Shown here piece by piece: positions 22,578-29,574 of a stretch of 32,165 nt of DNA. The stretch is from an uncultured Eubacteriales bacterium (GTDB taxonomy: Bacteria; Bacillota; Clostridia; Oscillospirales; Butyricicoccaceae): NCBI GenBank assembly GCA_910586105.1, contig CAJUGU010000030.1:1-32165 (forward strand). The letters are read 5' to 3'. The notes under the pieces were generated by a model. The model saw nothing but the letters and a program-made list of their open reading frames with translations, made no database searches and was not told the DNA's origin. The position numbers and the translations under genes are program-made. Numbering within the stretch: the stretch's first letter is position 1; each line of letters opens with the position of its first letter.

Positions 22578-23015
22578 ATGGAGCAAAAAACGACTGCCGA
22601 ATTAAACCATGAGATCCGGGTGGCAAACGACATCGAAGACTTCCTGACGAAGAACGCGGGGCAGTTGCTGGAATGCCGCCTGCCGGAGCATTTGAACCGG
22701 CTCCTTGAGCAGAAGGGGAAGCGTAAGGCGGACGTAGTGCGGGGATCGCTGCTGGATCGGGGGTATGTGTACCAGATCTTCGCGGGGGAGAAAACGCCCT
22801 CGCGGGACAAGCTGATCGCGCTTGCGTTCGGCCTGCGGCTGTCGGCGGAGGAGACGCAGAAGATGCTCAAGCTCTCGGGCAACCGCGAGCTGTATCCGCG
22901 GGATAAGCGGGACGCGCTGATCCTTTTCGCCATACAGCACGGGAAGGACATCAACGACGCGAACGAACGGTTGATTGACTATGGGTTCGCGCCCCTTGGG
23001 GTCGCGCGGGAATAA
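22578..23015 (+). CDS. XRE-like helix-turn-helix protein
   Basis: A 145-aa protein with an N-terminal helical extension (residues 1-36) and an HTH region at about 38-100: LPEHLNRLLEQKGKRKADVVRGSLLDRGYVYQIFAGEKTPSRDKLIALAFGLRLSAEETQKMLKLSG, split here into successive helices of an HTH_3-type fold. The C-terminal 40 residues (LYPRDKRDALILFAIQHGKDINDANERLIDYGF) form a further helical module found in clostridial relatives. GGGGG precedes the start at 22578. It is divergent from a membrane Ser/Thr kinase, and several Ser/Thr residues in the N-terminal region could be phosphorylated, though that is inference. It ends at a 14-bp-stem terminator. Confidence 0.8.
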   Translation: MEQKTTAELNHEIRVANDIEDFLTKNAGQLLECRLPEHLNRLLEQKGKRKADVVRGSLLDRGYVYQIFAGEKTPSRDKLIALAFGLRLSAEETQKMLKLSGNRELYPRDKRDALILFAIQHGKDINDANERLIDYGFAPLGVARE

Positions 23016-23024
23016 AGGCAAAAC

Positions 23025-23070
23025 AAAAGCCCGTTTGGATCGCGGCGGAAGGCTGTCCAAACGGGCTTTG
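23025..23070. terminator. Terminator after the XRE-like gene
   Basis: AAAGCCCGTTTGGA (23026-23039) and its exact complement (23056-23069) form a perfect 14-bp stem with a 16-base loop, just after the stop codon. The U-tract is short on the plus strand and better on the minus strand (CTTTTGTTTTG). Confidence 0.75.
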
Positions 23071-23199
23071 ACGTGCGGAAAACCGCGCGGGGCAGACGCT
23101 GAATAAAACGGCAGCGAGCTTCAAAACGGATGGCGGGAAGCCCTCTATGCACGCGATTCAAAAATATTGCCAAATATTGCCGCAGTTAACCGCCCGCTC

Positions 23200-23340
23200 C
23201 GCCGCCGTTCTGGCGGGGCGGGCCGCACCAATAAATGATCGTCCATGCATCCGACCCCGCCGCAGCGGAGAAAGGGAGTCCAGAGGGACGAGTCCCTCTG
23301 GCGCCGCCCCGCGCAGGGGCCCGCCCGCCGCGCAGGCAAG
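23200..23340. repeat. GC-rich intergenic repeat-like block with hairpin
   Basis: The roughly 280 bp between the terminator and the RraA-family gene holds no gene. Within it CCAGAGGGA-CGAG-TCCCTCTGG (23280-23301) is a perfect 9-bp stem with a tetraloop, preceded by GAGAAAGGGAGT and followed by very GC-rich inverted sequence (GCCGCCCCGCGCAGGGGCCC). The style is that of dispersed intergenic elements in related genomes, from memory. A similar GC-rich block starts after pyrC near the window end. Confidence 0.4.
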
Positions 23341-23350
23341 ACAAGGGAAT

Positions 23351-24058
23351 TTACGTTCCCTGCGGATCGATCGGATCCTCAAACGCGCCGCCGCGGCTCA
23401 GGAACAGCCCGGTGAAACGGTCGCGGTGTTCCTGTGCGGAGAACTCCCCGTTTTTCATCCGCGTCAGCTCGTCCTGTTCCCCGGCCAGATTGCCGCGGGC
23501 AAGTTCCAGCAGCTCGGCGGCGTCCCGGCGGGGGATCACAACGAGGCCGTCGGGATCCCCGACAAGGATGTCGCCGGGCATGACGACCTGCCCGCCGCAG
23601 ACCACAGGGACGTTGATCTCGCCCGGCCCTTCACGGTAAGGCCCAAGCGGCGTGACCGCCTTTGCGAAAACCGGCAGGCGGCTGTTTTGGATATCCGCCA
23701 GATCGCGCACCGCGCCGTTGACGACGAAGCCGCCTAAATCCCGCATTTCCGCGTAGGCAAGCATCATGCCGCCGACCAGCGCGCGGTCGGTATAGCCCGC
23801 GCCGTCGATTACGATGATATCGCCCGGCTGGGCGTAGTCCAGCGCCGCCTGCGCGACCAGATTGTCGCCCGAGGGCACTTTCACTGTAAAGGCGCTGCCC
23901 AGCAGGGTCTTGTGGTTGAAAGCGCGGATCCCGCCGAACATACAGTTCATTTTGCGGACGCAGTCGCCGATGTTGCTGCTTGGGATACCGCGGTAGCCCT
24001 CGATCAGCGCGGGGTCGGGGCGTTCAAAGTTTAAAAATGCTCGAAATCCAATAGGCAT
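23351..24058 (-). CDS. RraA family protein (HMG/CHA aldolase-like)
   Basis: A 235-aa protein of the RraA/class II pyruvate aldolase-like family. It has NIGDCVRKM near the N-terminus, the phosphate/substrate loop in GYTDRALVGGMMLAYA, and the NGAVRD motif (Arg 118, Asp 119) that in HMG/CHA aldolases binds substrate and metal. GDILVGDPDGLVVIP further on is a family hallmark. The start at 24058 is supported by GAGGGAACGAC; longer in-frame starts lack a ribosome site. Members include 4-hydroxy-4-methyl-2-oxoglutarate aldolases, oxaloacetate decarboxylases and RNase E regulators, and the last role is unlikely in a Firmicute. It is monocistronic, transcribed away from a BlaI-type regulator. Confidence 0.88.
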   Translation of the reverse strand: MPIGFRAFLNFERPDPALIEGYRGIPSSNIGDCVRKMNCMFGGIRAFNHKTLLGSAFTVKVPSGDNLVAQAALDYAQPGDIIVIDGAGYTDRALVGGMMLAYAEMRDLGGFVVNGAVRDLADIQNSRLPVFAKAVTPLGPYREGPGEINVPVVCGGQVVMPGDILVGDPDGLVVIPRRDAAELLELARGNLAGEQDELTRMKNGEFSAQEHRDRFTGLFLSRGGAFEDPIDPQGT

Positions 24059-24132
24059 GTCGTTCCCTCGTTTTTCCGTAGGTGTTTTCATTTGAGGCGA
24101 TCGCCGCCCAACGGGTGGGAAGCCCTGGGGCC

Positions 24133-24162
24133 ATTGTAACATTTTCCCCGCCGCCCTGTCAA
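24133..24162 (-). promoter_or_regulatory. Promoter of the RraA-family gene
   Basis: On the minus strand TTGACA (24157-24162), an 18-bp spacer and TACAAT (24133-24138) form a good sigma-A promoter for the gene starting at 24058. Its -35 is 15 bp from the -35 of the divergent blaI-type promoter. Confidence 0.65.
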
Positions 24163-24177
24163 CCGCATTGGCTCATA

Positions 24178-24206
24178 TTGACAAGGTTGTGAACGAGTGG
24201 TATAAT
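24178..24206 (+). promoter_or_regulatory. Promoter of the BlaI/M56 module
   Basis: TTGACA (24178-24183), a 17-bp spacer and TATAAT (24201-24206) form a perfect consensus promoter. Such strength without repression would be constitutive, so an operator is expected downstream. Confidence 0.85.
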
Positions 24207-24221
24207 GAGACGCGGATCGGT

Positions 24222-24240
24222 ATTATCCAATTTCGATAAT
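24222..24240. promoter_or_regulatory. Candidate BlaI-type operator
   Basis: ATTATC-CAATTTC-GATAAT is a 6-bp-arm inverted repeat lying about ten bases after the expected transcription start. CGAT-containing half-sites continue in TTCGATCAAAAACCGATAG. A BlaI-like repressor bound here would block the consensus promoter. It differs from the classical TACA-N-TGTA core, so its use is inference. Confidence 0.5.
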
Positions 24241-24276
24241 TTCGATCAAAAACCGATAGCTAAGGGGGTGAGAAAG

Positions 24277-24690
24277 ATGAAGGATCGACGGCTGACCGAC
24301 CCGGAACGGCTGGTGATGGGCGTTTTCTGGGATGCGGACAGGCCCCTGAGCGCCAGCGAATTGATCCGGCTTGCGGTGGATGCGACTTGGAGCGAAAACC
24401 ATTATTTCAAGATCCTGCGCAGCCTGGAGAAAGACGGTTTCATTCAGGTACGCAGTCTGGAACGGAAGGGGACGCGCTACGCCCGGCAGTTTGCCGCCTG
24501 CATTTCCAAGGAGGAATACGTTGCCCGGATCATGAAAATGGAAGAGCTGCCCCGGAAAACGCTGGCGAAGATCGCGCTGTCGTTTGTCGGGGAAGATGTC
24601 CTGCGCATGAGCGCCGGGGAGCGCGAAGCGCTGATCTCGGAGCTTCAGGAAATGCTGGAACGGTACAAAAACGAGGGGGACGGGGAATGA
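24277..24690 (+). CDS. BlaI/MecI/CopY family transcriptional repressor
   Basis: A 137-aa winged-helix repressor. The N-terminal domain has LTDPERLVMGVFWDADRPLSASEL, then WSENHYFKILRSLEKDGFIQV and the wing ERKGTRYARQF, all typical of BlaI/MecI. The C-terminal helical dimerisation arm carries a region near residues 90-105 where classical BlaI is cleaved, although the exact cleavage motif is not recognisable. AAGGGGGTG precedes the start at 24277. The M56 protease gene follows by 4 bp, the usual blaI-blaR1 pairing. In known systems the protease inactivates the repressor upon signal. No beta-lactamase gene is present here; the downstream genes encode unknown secreted proteins. Confidence 0.92.
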   Translation: MKDRRLTDPERLVMGVFWDADRPLSASELIRLAVDATWSENHYFKILRSLEKDGFIQVRSLERKGTRYARQFAACISKEEYVARIMKMEELPRKTLAKIALSFVGEDVLRMSAGEREALISELQEMLERYKNEGDGE

Positions 24691-24694
24691 TGCT

Positions 24695-25831
24695 GTGCAG
24701 ATAACGTTTTTATCCATTTTGAATACGGCGGTTTGGAGCAGCGCCCTGCTGGCGGCGCTCCATCGGCTGCGCGGGAAAAGCTGGTTCCGGGACGGAGCCG
24801 GCAGTCCGCTGCTGCCGGCGCTGTATGCGCTCCTGATGGCGCGCGCCTTCCTGCCGCTCGATTTTTCACGGGCGCTCGTGATCCCGGTCCGCCGGATCTT
24901 TCCGGATATTTACTATTTCCTGTGGAGCCCGCGGGGTTATGCAGGCGCGCACCCGATTTCAGTGCTCACGGCGCTGCTGGGGATCTGGCTGACGGTATCC
25001 GGTTTGCTGCTGGCGCAATATGGCTGCATTTATGCGCGCACGATCCGGAGCATCCGAAAGTATGCGCGCCCAGCGGAGGAAAGGGCGCAGGCGATGCTGG
25101 CGGAGATCATGCGGGAAAACGGGCGGCAGATCCGGCTGGCACTGTTGGAAATGCCGCGGAACGTCTCGCCGTATGGGATCGGCGCGTTCCGGAAACGGAT
25201 CGTGCTTCCGGAACGGCGGTATACCGACCGGGAGCTCCGTTGTGTGCTGACACATGAATATATGCATTTCGTGCATCACGATTTCTGGCTGAAACAGGCC
25301 GCGATGTTGTGCAGCATGCTTTTTTGGTGGATCCCGGCGATCCGTTTGCTGAAGGCGGATATGGAGGAAGCCCTTGAGATCCGGTGCGATCTGGCAGCCG
25401 TCCGGCGGATGGATCGGGCGGAGCGGTATTTTTACCTGCAAACGGAGCTTCAGGAACTGAAGCACGTGGAAGCGCCGCTGCCGTATGCGTCAACGCATCT
25501 GTCGGCGAACCGGGAAGCGGAGACGATCCGGAAGCGGTTCCGTGCGGTGATGGGGCTGGACGCTCAGCCGCCCCGCGGCGTCCGCGCGTTGGTGCTGGGG
25601 ATCTTTGCGCTGTTGATCTTCGTGTCGTATGCAACGATCGTACAGCCGGACTCGCCGCCGCCGCTCGGCACAGAGCCGGATACGATCGATTTTGAAATCG
25701 CAGATTCTTATATTTTGCATACAAAGGATGGAGAGTATTGGATATATGTAGAAAATACGAAAACGTGCGAAATATCGGGAGAAGCGGCAGGATTATATGA
25801 AGAAAACGGCTATATTATTGTTCAGGAGTGA
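24695..25831 (+). CDS. M56 family membrane metalloprotease (BlaR1-like)
   Basis: A 378-aa polytopic protein. Membrane segments lie near residues 8-22, 40-57, 88-108, 200-215 and 298-315. The zinc motif HEYMH is at 187-191, with a probable third ligand Glu in EALEIRCD (about 228). It starts with GTG and overlaps functionally with the repressor gene (4-bp gap). Unlike BlaR1 it has no penicillin-binding sensor domain; only about 60 extracytoplasmic residues follow the last helix, so the signal must be sensed differently. The 3' end shifts into AT-rich DNA (from about 25690), coincident with the start of that short tail. The protease would be expected to cut the preceding repressor. Confidence 0.9.
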   Translation: MQITFLSILNTAVWSSALLAALHRLRGKSWFRDGAGSPLLPALYALLMARAFLPLDFSRALVIPVRRIFPDIYYFLWSPRGYAGAHPISVLTALLGIWLTVSGLLLAQYGCIYARTIRSIRKYARPAEERAQAMLAEIMRENGRQIRLALLEMPRNVSPYGIGAFRKRIVLPERRYTDRELRCVLTHEYMHFVHHDFWLKQAAMLCSMLFWWIPAIRLLKADMEEALEIRCDLAAVRRMDRAERYFYLQTELQELKHVEAPLPYASTHLSANREAETIRKRFRAVMGLDAQPPRGVRALVLGIFALLIFVSYATIVQPDSPPPLGTEPDTIDFEIADSYILHTKDGEYWIYVENTKTCEISGEAAGLYEENGYIIVQE

Positions 25832-25836
25832 ATCAC

Positions 25837-26088
25837 ATGAAAAGACAGTTTTACAAAATTTTTTGTACGTTGTTTGTTGTTTGCATGTGCGTAATGCAGA
25901 TTTCTGCATATGCAGCAAATAGCACGGATGCAGTCGAAGAAAGTAAAGAAATGTGTGCGGATATTGAGATAACGCCACATGCGGATATTATAGAACTGCG
26001 AACGAGGATACATAATGGTGTAGCTCAACACCGCCATTGGAATCGAACAAAACAATGTTGGGTTGAGCCTGATTGGGTCAACTCGTGA
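25837..26088 (+). CDS. Small secreted protein of unknown function
   Basis: An 83-aa product with a typical signal peptide (KRQFYKIF, hydrophobic core FCTLFVVCMCVMQIS, cleavage probably after AYAA near residue 27), giving a mature peptide of about 56 residues. The mature part has an acidic N-terminal half, EITPHADIIELRTRIHNG, and ends in a Trp-rich tail (HRHWNRTK-QCWVEPDWVNS). I recall similar short clostridial secreted proteins with a terminal W.....YW..P.W pattern, unverified. The start is preferred at 25837 because AGGAG lies eight bases upstream; a GTG at 25828 is too close. It follows the M56 gene by 5 bp and is very likely in the same operon. Confidence 0.75.
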   Translation: MKRQFYKIFCTLFVVCMCVMQISAYAANSTDAVEESKEMCADIEITPHADIIELRTRIHNGVAQHRHWNRTKQCWVEPDWVNS

Positions 26089-26165
26089 AAAATTTTGTAC
26101 ATTGATGTTTTCGCGGATTGTGAAAGGGGTGATGCTTATGATTGTATTCTAAGATGTACATATAT

Positions 26166-26194
26166 GGCAAGTCGGTTATATCAATTGACTTGCC
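26166..26194. terminator. Hairpin before the 386-aa secreted protein
   Basis: GGCAAGTC (26166-26173) and GACTTGCC (26187-26194) form a perfect 8-bp stem in the 169-bp AT-rich spacer. A weak TTGACT...TACAAA promoter-like pair overlaps its right arm (26185-26212). The rest of the spacer shows no gene; the only open frame there (about 26095-26343) runs into the next gene and has no ribosome site. Confidence 0.4.
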
Positions 26195-26257
26195 GTATTG
26201 TGTCCATACAAAAGGTTAGAGAGGCTTTAAGACATTTTAGAAAGGACAAGATACGCT

Positions 26258-27418
26258 ATGACAATAGTAAAACGATTTTTAGCGACTGTATTGAGTTTAT
26301 CTATGCTGCTTTTGTTTGCAGCTGCGGCGGATATCCCGTTTGAAGATGATTTCAATAATTCGGCAGTGGTCGAGCTTGACGCTCAGGAACCTGTGCTGGA
26401 CATGGAAGATTTAATTGAAACAGATTCCTTTTTCATCCCGCAGGACGAACTGGAAGCGATCGATCCTGATGCTGAGGAATACGAATCGGATGCGGAAGGA
26501 TCGGTTGAAAGGGCGGCTGTAGGCAGCGCTGCATTTGATTATAGCACTATTGATGATATCAATAAATTTGATTTATATCAAGAAAAAATGCAGAATTCAC
26601 ATGATGGAATAAGCTGCGTTCCTGCCACAGCAAATTTCACAAATGCAGATAACGAATTAAGAACAGATAGATGTAGATTTGGTGCGTTTTTGCGCAGTTC
26701 AGATGAAAGGCAGCGCTATTATATATATAACGCGCCATATGACCATCAACTGTATTCCAATGTTTTTACAATCTATGCCGATTCAGAAGTGAGATTTCTG
26801 ATGACAGATTATGACAATCGCGAAGTATTTAATGAGGTGTCTGCTCTTAATAATAATAAAGTAAGATATTATAAAAAATCGAGAGTTGATGGACATAATG
26901 TCTATTACATTGAATTGGAGCAGGCACCTGTAGGGGCATCTGAACAGAAAATCGTCTTTTATACTGATTCTGAAACCGTACAGCCGCATTACTCATTCTG
27001 GTTTGGCGAACCCCTTTTGATTCACAAAAAAGTGAATGCGGGTAGTTTTTCTGTGAGCGCATCGACACCTAGTACGAGTTCGTTGACGTATACAATTAAC
27101 TCGCCGTCAACGATTCCTGAGAGAGCATGGGTGACACATGTCAATGTCAAGCGTAAAAGTATTTCTGGAGCAAAAAATATAAGAGGAGCTGACATAAAAT
27201 TGATTTTTCCGGACGGAAGAGCTCGATATAAAAGAGCAACGATTTCTGAAATCACTTTGTCTGGAGGTGCGAATTCGGCACTTGCATTCCCGGCAAAAGG
27301 GAAATATAGATTCTCGTTGGACGGCATTCGTTGGGAGACTACTGCTTCATTAAAAGGAGGGAGCGTATCTTATCAGGGACTGGTAGAGATTGAGTATGCA
27401 TATGCGTTTGGAGCTTAA
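26258..27418 (+). CDS. Secreted protein of unknown function in AT-rich DNA
   Basis: A 386-aa exported protein: signal peptide MTIVKRFLATVLSLSMLLLF with cleavage near residue 23. An acidic linker follows (about 25-85, rich in Asp and Glu: DLIETDSFFIPQDELEAIDPDAEEYESDAEGS). A globular region from about 90 has beta-rich patterns (RYYIYNAPYDHQLYSNVFTIYAD, then YYIELEQAPVGASEQKIVFYTDSE). The C-terminal 130 residues are beta-strand rich with VTHVNVKRKSISG and RFSLDGIRWETT, resembling an adhesin-like or carbohydrate-binding fold. No known domain is assigned. AGAAAGGA upstream is a weak site. Codon and base use are AT-rich compared with neighbours, indicating transfer. Confidence 0.8.
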   Translation: MTIVKRFLATVLSLSMLLLFAAAADIPFEDDFNNSAVVELDAQEPVLDMEDLIETDSFFIPQDELEAIDPDAEEYESDAEGSVERAAVGSAAFDYSTIDDINKFDLYQEKMQNSHDGISCVPATANFTNADNELRTDRCRFGAFLRSSDERQRYYIYNAPYDHQLYSNVFTIYADSEVRFLMTDYDNREVFNEVSALNNNKVRYYKKSRVDGHNVYYIELEQAPVGASEQKIVFYTDSETVQPHYSFWFGEPLLIHKKVNAGSFSVSASTPSTSSLTYTINSPSTIPERAWVTHVNVKRKSISGAKNIRGADIKLIFPDGRARYKRATISEITLSGGANSALAFPAKGKYRFSLDGIRWETTASLKGGSVSYQGLVEIEYAYAFGA

Positions 27419-27429
27419 CATTTAATTAT

Positions 27430-27460
27430 ATGCCTCGCGGACATCGAGGCCGCGAGGCAT
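27430..27460 (+). terminator. Hairpin between secreted protein and 513-aa protein genes
   Basis: ATGCCTCGCGG/CCGCGAGGCAT forms an 11-bp stem with a 9-base loop right after the 386-aa gene. There is no clear U-tract, so partial termination or message protection is possible. AAAGGAG for the next gene follows 12 bases later. Confidence 0.5.
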
Positions 27461-27487
27461 GTCCCTAACTTAAAGGAGTGAAAGCAA

Positions 27488-29029
27488 ATGAATGGGATCC
27501 AGGGAATCAACAGCTATGGGGTCGAATGGACGCCGACCGTACAAAAGCAGACCCAAAACGCAACGCGTCAGGCGGAAACCGACAGCTACACCCACCAAAC
27601 GGCAACGGGAACAGGCAAGGAAAAGGTCAGCCGTTTTACGGCTGAAAATGCAAAAGCACTGGCGGAAAAATATGATATCCGGAATATGTCCCGCAATACA
27701 TACAGCAAACTTCTTCAGGAGCTGCGGGACGGCGGCATGATTTCCGCGAAGGAGTTCAGCATCGCGTACAGCGGCAGCGGTTTGGCGGAAGAATTAAAAA
27801 GCGCGCTGCCGTTCGGCGACTGCGAGGCAGATTTTTGGGAATTGTTGAAACAAAACGACGAACTTTGCAGCAAAAATCCAGACAAAGCGGGGGAGGACTT
27901 GGAAACCGCAAAAACCTATTCACATTTGCATGAGATTTTCCGGGAAATCAATGTTGCACGTGCAGATGACAAGTCGTCCGAACCGGATCCGACGACTCGA
28001 TTTGGACGACTGCTGAAACTTTTAAAAGAAGATAAATCGTTTACAGGGTCTCATCATAGAAATTTTATATCCCATCCGTTTGCCCGGCAGGTAGTAAAAG
28101 AAATGATTTTAGAGGATAAAGACCTTCAAGATCAAATTGCGCAGGATATTTGGACTGAAACATTAGAACACAACATAAGGGCGTTAAAAAACCCGAATGG
28201 ATCCGGAGCGCCCAGGTACCTGCCGTCGACGCCAAAAGGTTTCAATATCAAGGCGATGCTGATGGGTGGAGAAGAATCTCAAACCGAAGTTTTGGTTGCA
28301 TATAGTAATATTTTAACGCACAAGGCGCAGACCTGTGGGCTGACGGAAACCGAACGGTTTTTCGATGTACATACAGCAGAGCTTGAAATGCGGGTGCGCG
28401 GAACCTTTGAGGAGCGGATGGAACCGGTGCTTGCCAACATTGAAAAAGGGTTTCAGGACGCGGGGAAAGAATTCGACCGGGAGAAGGCCTATTCCTTTTA
28501 TCTGGACACAACAACCTTTACCTTTAAAGTATCCGGCGGTACGGAAGATGAAAACGCACTGATGGAGCAGCTGATCAACTGGAAGGGCAACAAAAACACG
28601 GAAAAATACACATTTGATATGGCGATGTCAGCATTCCACTACCACCGGGCGCCGGATTTAAAATGCAATCCGTGGCTGACGGATAAACTGAGCTATCGTG
28701 ACGAAGTCGTTTCACAATACGGCGTTGCGAACGTCCCGCGGTCGTACACACAAAAAATGCAAAAGCTGGTTGGCGCGCATGAGCGGTACCGTCTGGATCG
28801 ATCAATGAAAACGAAATTCGGGTTCGGCATAGACGACCTGTGCTATAAAAACGGTAAATTGACCGGACGCACGGAAGCCGTGTCAAAGCTGGTGGAGAAG
28901 GCGGGGGAATCGTTCCAATGGGAATATAAATCGATATATTTTGACACGCTCCGAAAATACAAAGGCACGCCGACCTTCACCGAAGCGGTATTCACACTTG
29001 AAAACGGGAAGTTTTCGACCCCTTACTAA
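27488..29029 (+). CDS. Conserved-looking protein of unknown function
   Basis: A 513-aa soluble protein with no signal peptide or membrane helix. Residues 1-50 are polar and disordered-looking (IQGINSYGVEWTPTVQKQTQ). Residues about 51-90 form a helical block (FTAENAKALAEKYDIRNMSRNTYSKLLQELRDGGMISAKEF) whose YDIRNMS...L...L...G.IS pattern I have seen in other clostridial proteins, unverified. The rest is mainly helical and charged, with a KYTFDMAMSAFHYHRAPDLKCNPW segment near residue 380. AAAGGAG precedes the start. GC content rises again along the gene, so it may be native or an older neighbour of the AT-rich genes. No function is proposed; a strong terminator follows. Confidence 0.8.
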   Translation: MNGIQGINSYGVEWTPTVQKQTQNATRQAETDSYTHQTATGTGKEKVSRFTAENAKALAEKYDIRNMSRNTYSKLLQELRDGGMISAKEFSIAYSGSGLAEELKSALPFGDCEADFWELLKQNDELCSKNPDKAGEDLETAKTYSHLHEIFREINVARADDKSSEPDPTTRFGRLLKLLKEDKSFTGSHHRNFISHPFARQVVKEMILEDKDLQDQIAQDIWTETLEHNIRALKNPNGSGAPRYLPSTPKGFNIKAMLMGGEESQTEVLVAYSNILTHKAQTCGLTETERFFDVHTAELEMRVRGTFEERMEPVLANIEKGFQDAGKEFDREKAYSFYLDTTTFTFKVSGGTEDENALMEQLINWKGNKNTEKYTFDMAMSAFHYHRAPDLKCNPWLTDKLSYRDEVVSQYGVANVPRSYTQKMQKLVGAHERYRLDRSMKTKFGFGIDDLCYKNGKLTGRTEAVSKLVEKAGESFQWEYKSIYFDTLRKYKGTPTFTEAVFTLENGKFSTPY

Positions 29030-29153
29030 GCGGCAGGCCGCAAGCGTGCGCGACCGCTTACGCCGACCGAACGAAGGCCGTCGCATTTGAAAAAATCACC
29101 GGCGGATGCGTTCACGCTGAAATTAACAAGTTTAAGGTTATGCATCCGAAAGC

Positions 29154-29201
29154 AGGGCGGAGGCCATAGGGAACGGGCTTCCGCCCTCTTTTTGTTTTTT
29201 T
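29154..29201 (+). terminator. Strong intrinsic terminator
   Basis: AGGGCGGA...TCCGCCCT (with GCC/GGC pairs inside) is followed by CTTTTTGTTTTTTTC. It closes the BlaI-to-513-aa protein block. The 125 bp between the 513-aa gene and this terminator hold no gene; a CGGATGC/GCATCCG pair lies within it (about 29103-29148). Confidence 0.85.
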
Positions 29202-29277
29202 CATGTTTCCCCTTTTCGCGACGGCAAAAATATGGTATCATGGGAAGGAAATCAATTTCGCGAGGGCGGTTTACCGA

Positions 29278-29571
29278 ATGAAACTCATCCTGATCTATCT
29301 GGCCGTAGTGAATCTGGCGGGGGCGGTCGCCGTTTGCTGGGATAAACGGCGCGCCCGCCGTGGACAATGGCGCGTCCGCGAGCGGACATTTTTTATGTTT
29401 GCCCTGCTGGGCGGGACGCCCGGCGTTTATGCCGCGATGCGGCTGCGCCGCCACAAGACGCTGCACAAGCGGTTCATGTGGGGGCTGCCCGCCATTTTCC
29501 TCCTGCAAATGGCGGCGGTTTGCGCGGGGGCGTATTATTGGTATACCCATTTCGGTTTTCCTGTGAGGTAA
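29278..29571 (+). CDS. DUF1294 family small membrane protein
   Basis: A 97-aa integral membrane protein with about three hydrophobic segments (residues 2-18, 39-54 and 70-90). The family pattern DKRRARRGQWRVRERTFFMFALLGGTPGVYAAMRLRRHKT followed by KRFMWGLP is distinctive of DUF1294. The upstream frame is open, but ATG 29278 gives the normal N-terminus; the ribosome site (GAGGGCGG) is mediocre. The function of the family is unknown. It is separated by 3 bp from the downstream cation transporter gene, so the two are likely one operon. Confidence 0.9.
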   Translation: MKLILIYLAVVNLAGAVAVCWDKRRARRGQWRVRERTFFMFALLGGTPGVYAAMRLRRHKTLHKRFMWGLPAIFLLQMAAVCAGAYYWYTHFGFPVR

Positions 29572-29574
29572 GAT

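Noticed and set aside
23351..24058. Assignment of the RraA-family protein as an RNase E inhibitor.
   Set aside because: RNase E control is a gammaproteobacterial role; the aldolase-like motif set makes a metabolic function more likely here.
24277..25831. A beta-lactam resistance locus.
   Set aside because: The repressor and protease are BlaI/M56-like, but the penicillin-binding sensor domain and any beta-lactamase are missing.
26095..26343. An 82-codon frame in the AT-rich spacer running into the 386-aa gene.
   Set aside because: No good start or ribosome site, and it overlaps the signal-peptide region of a better supported gene in another frame.
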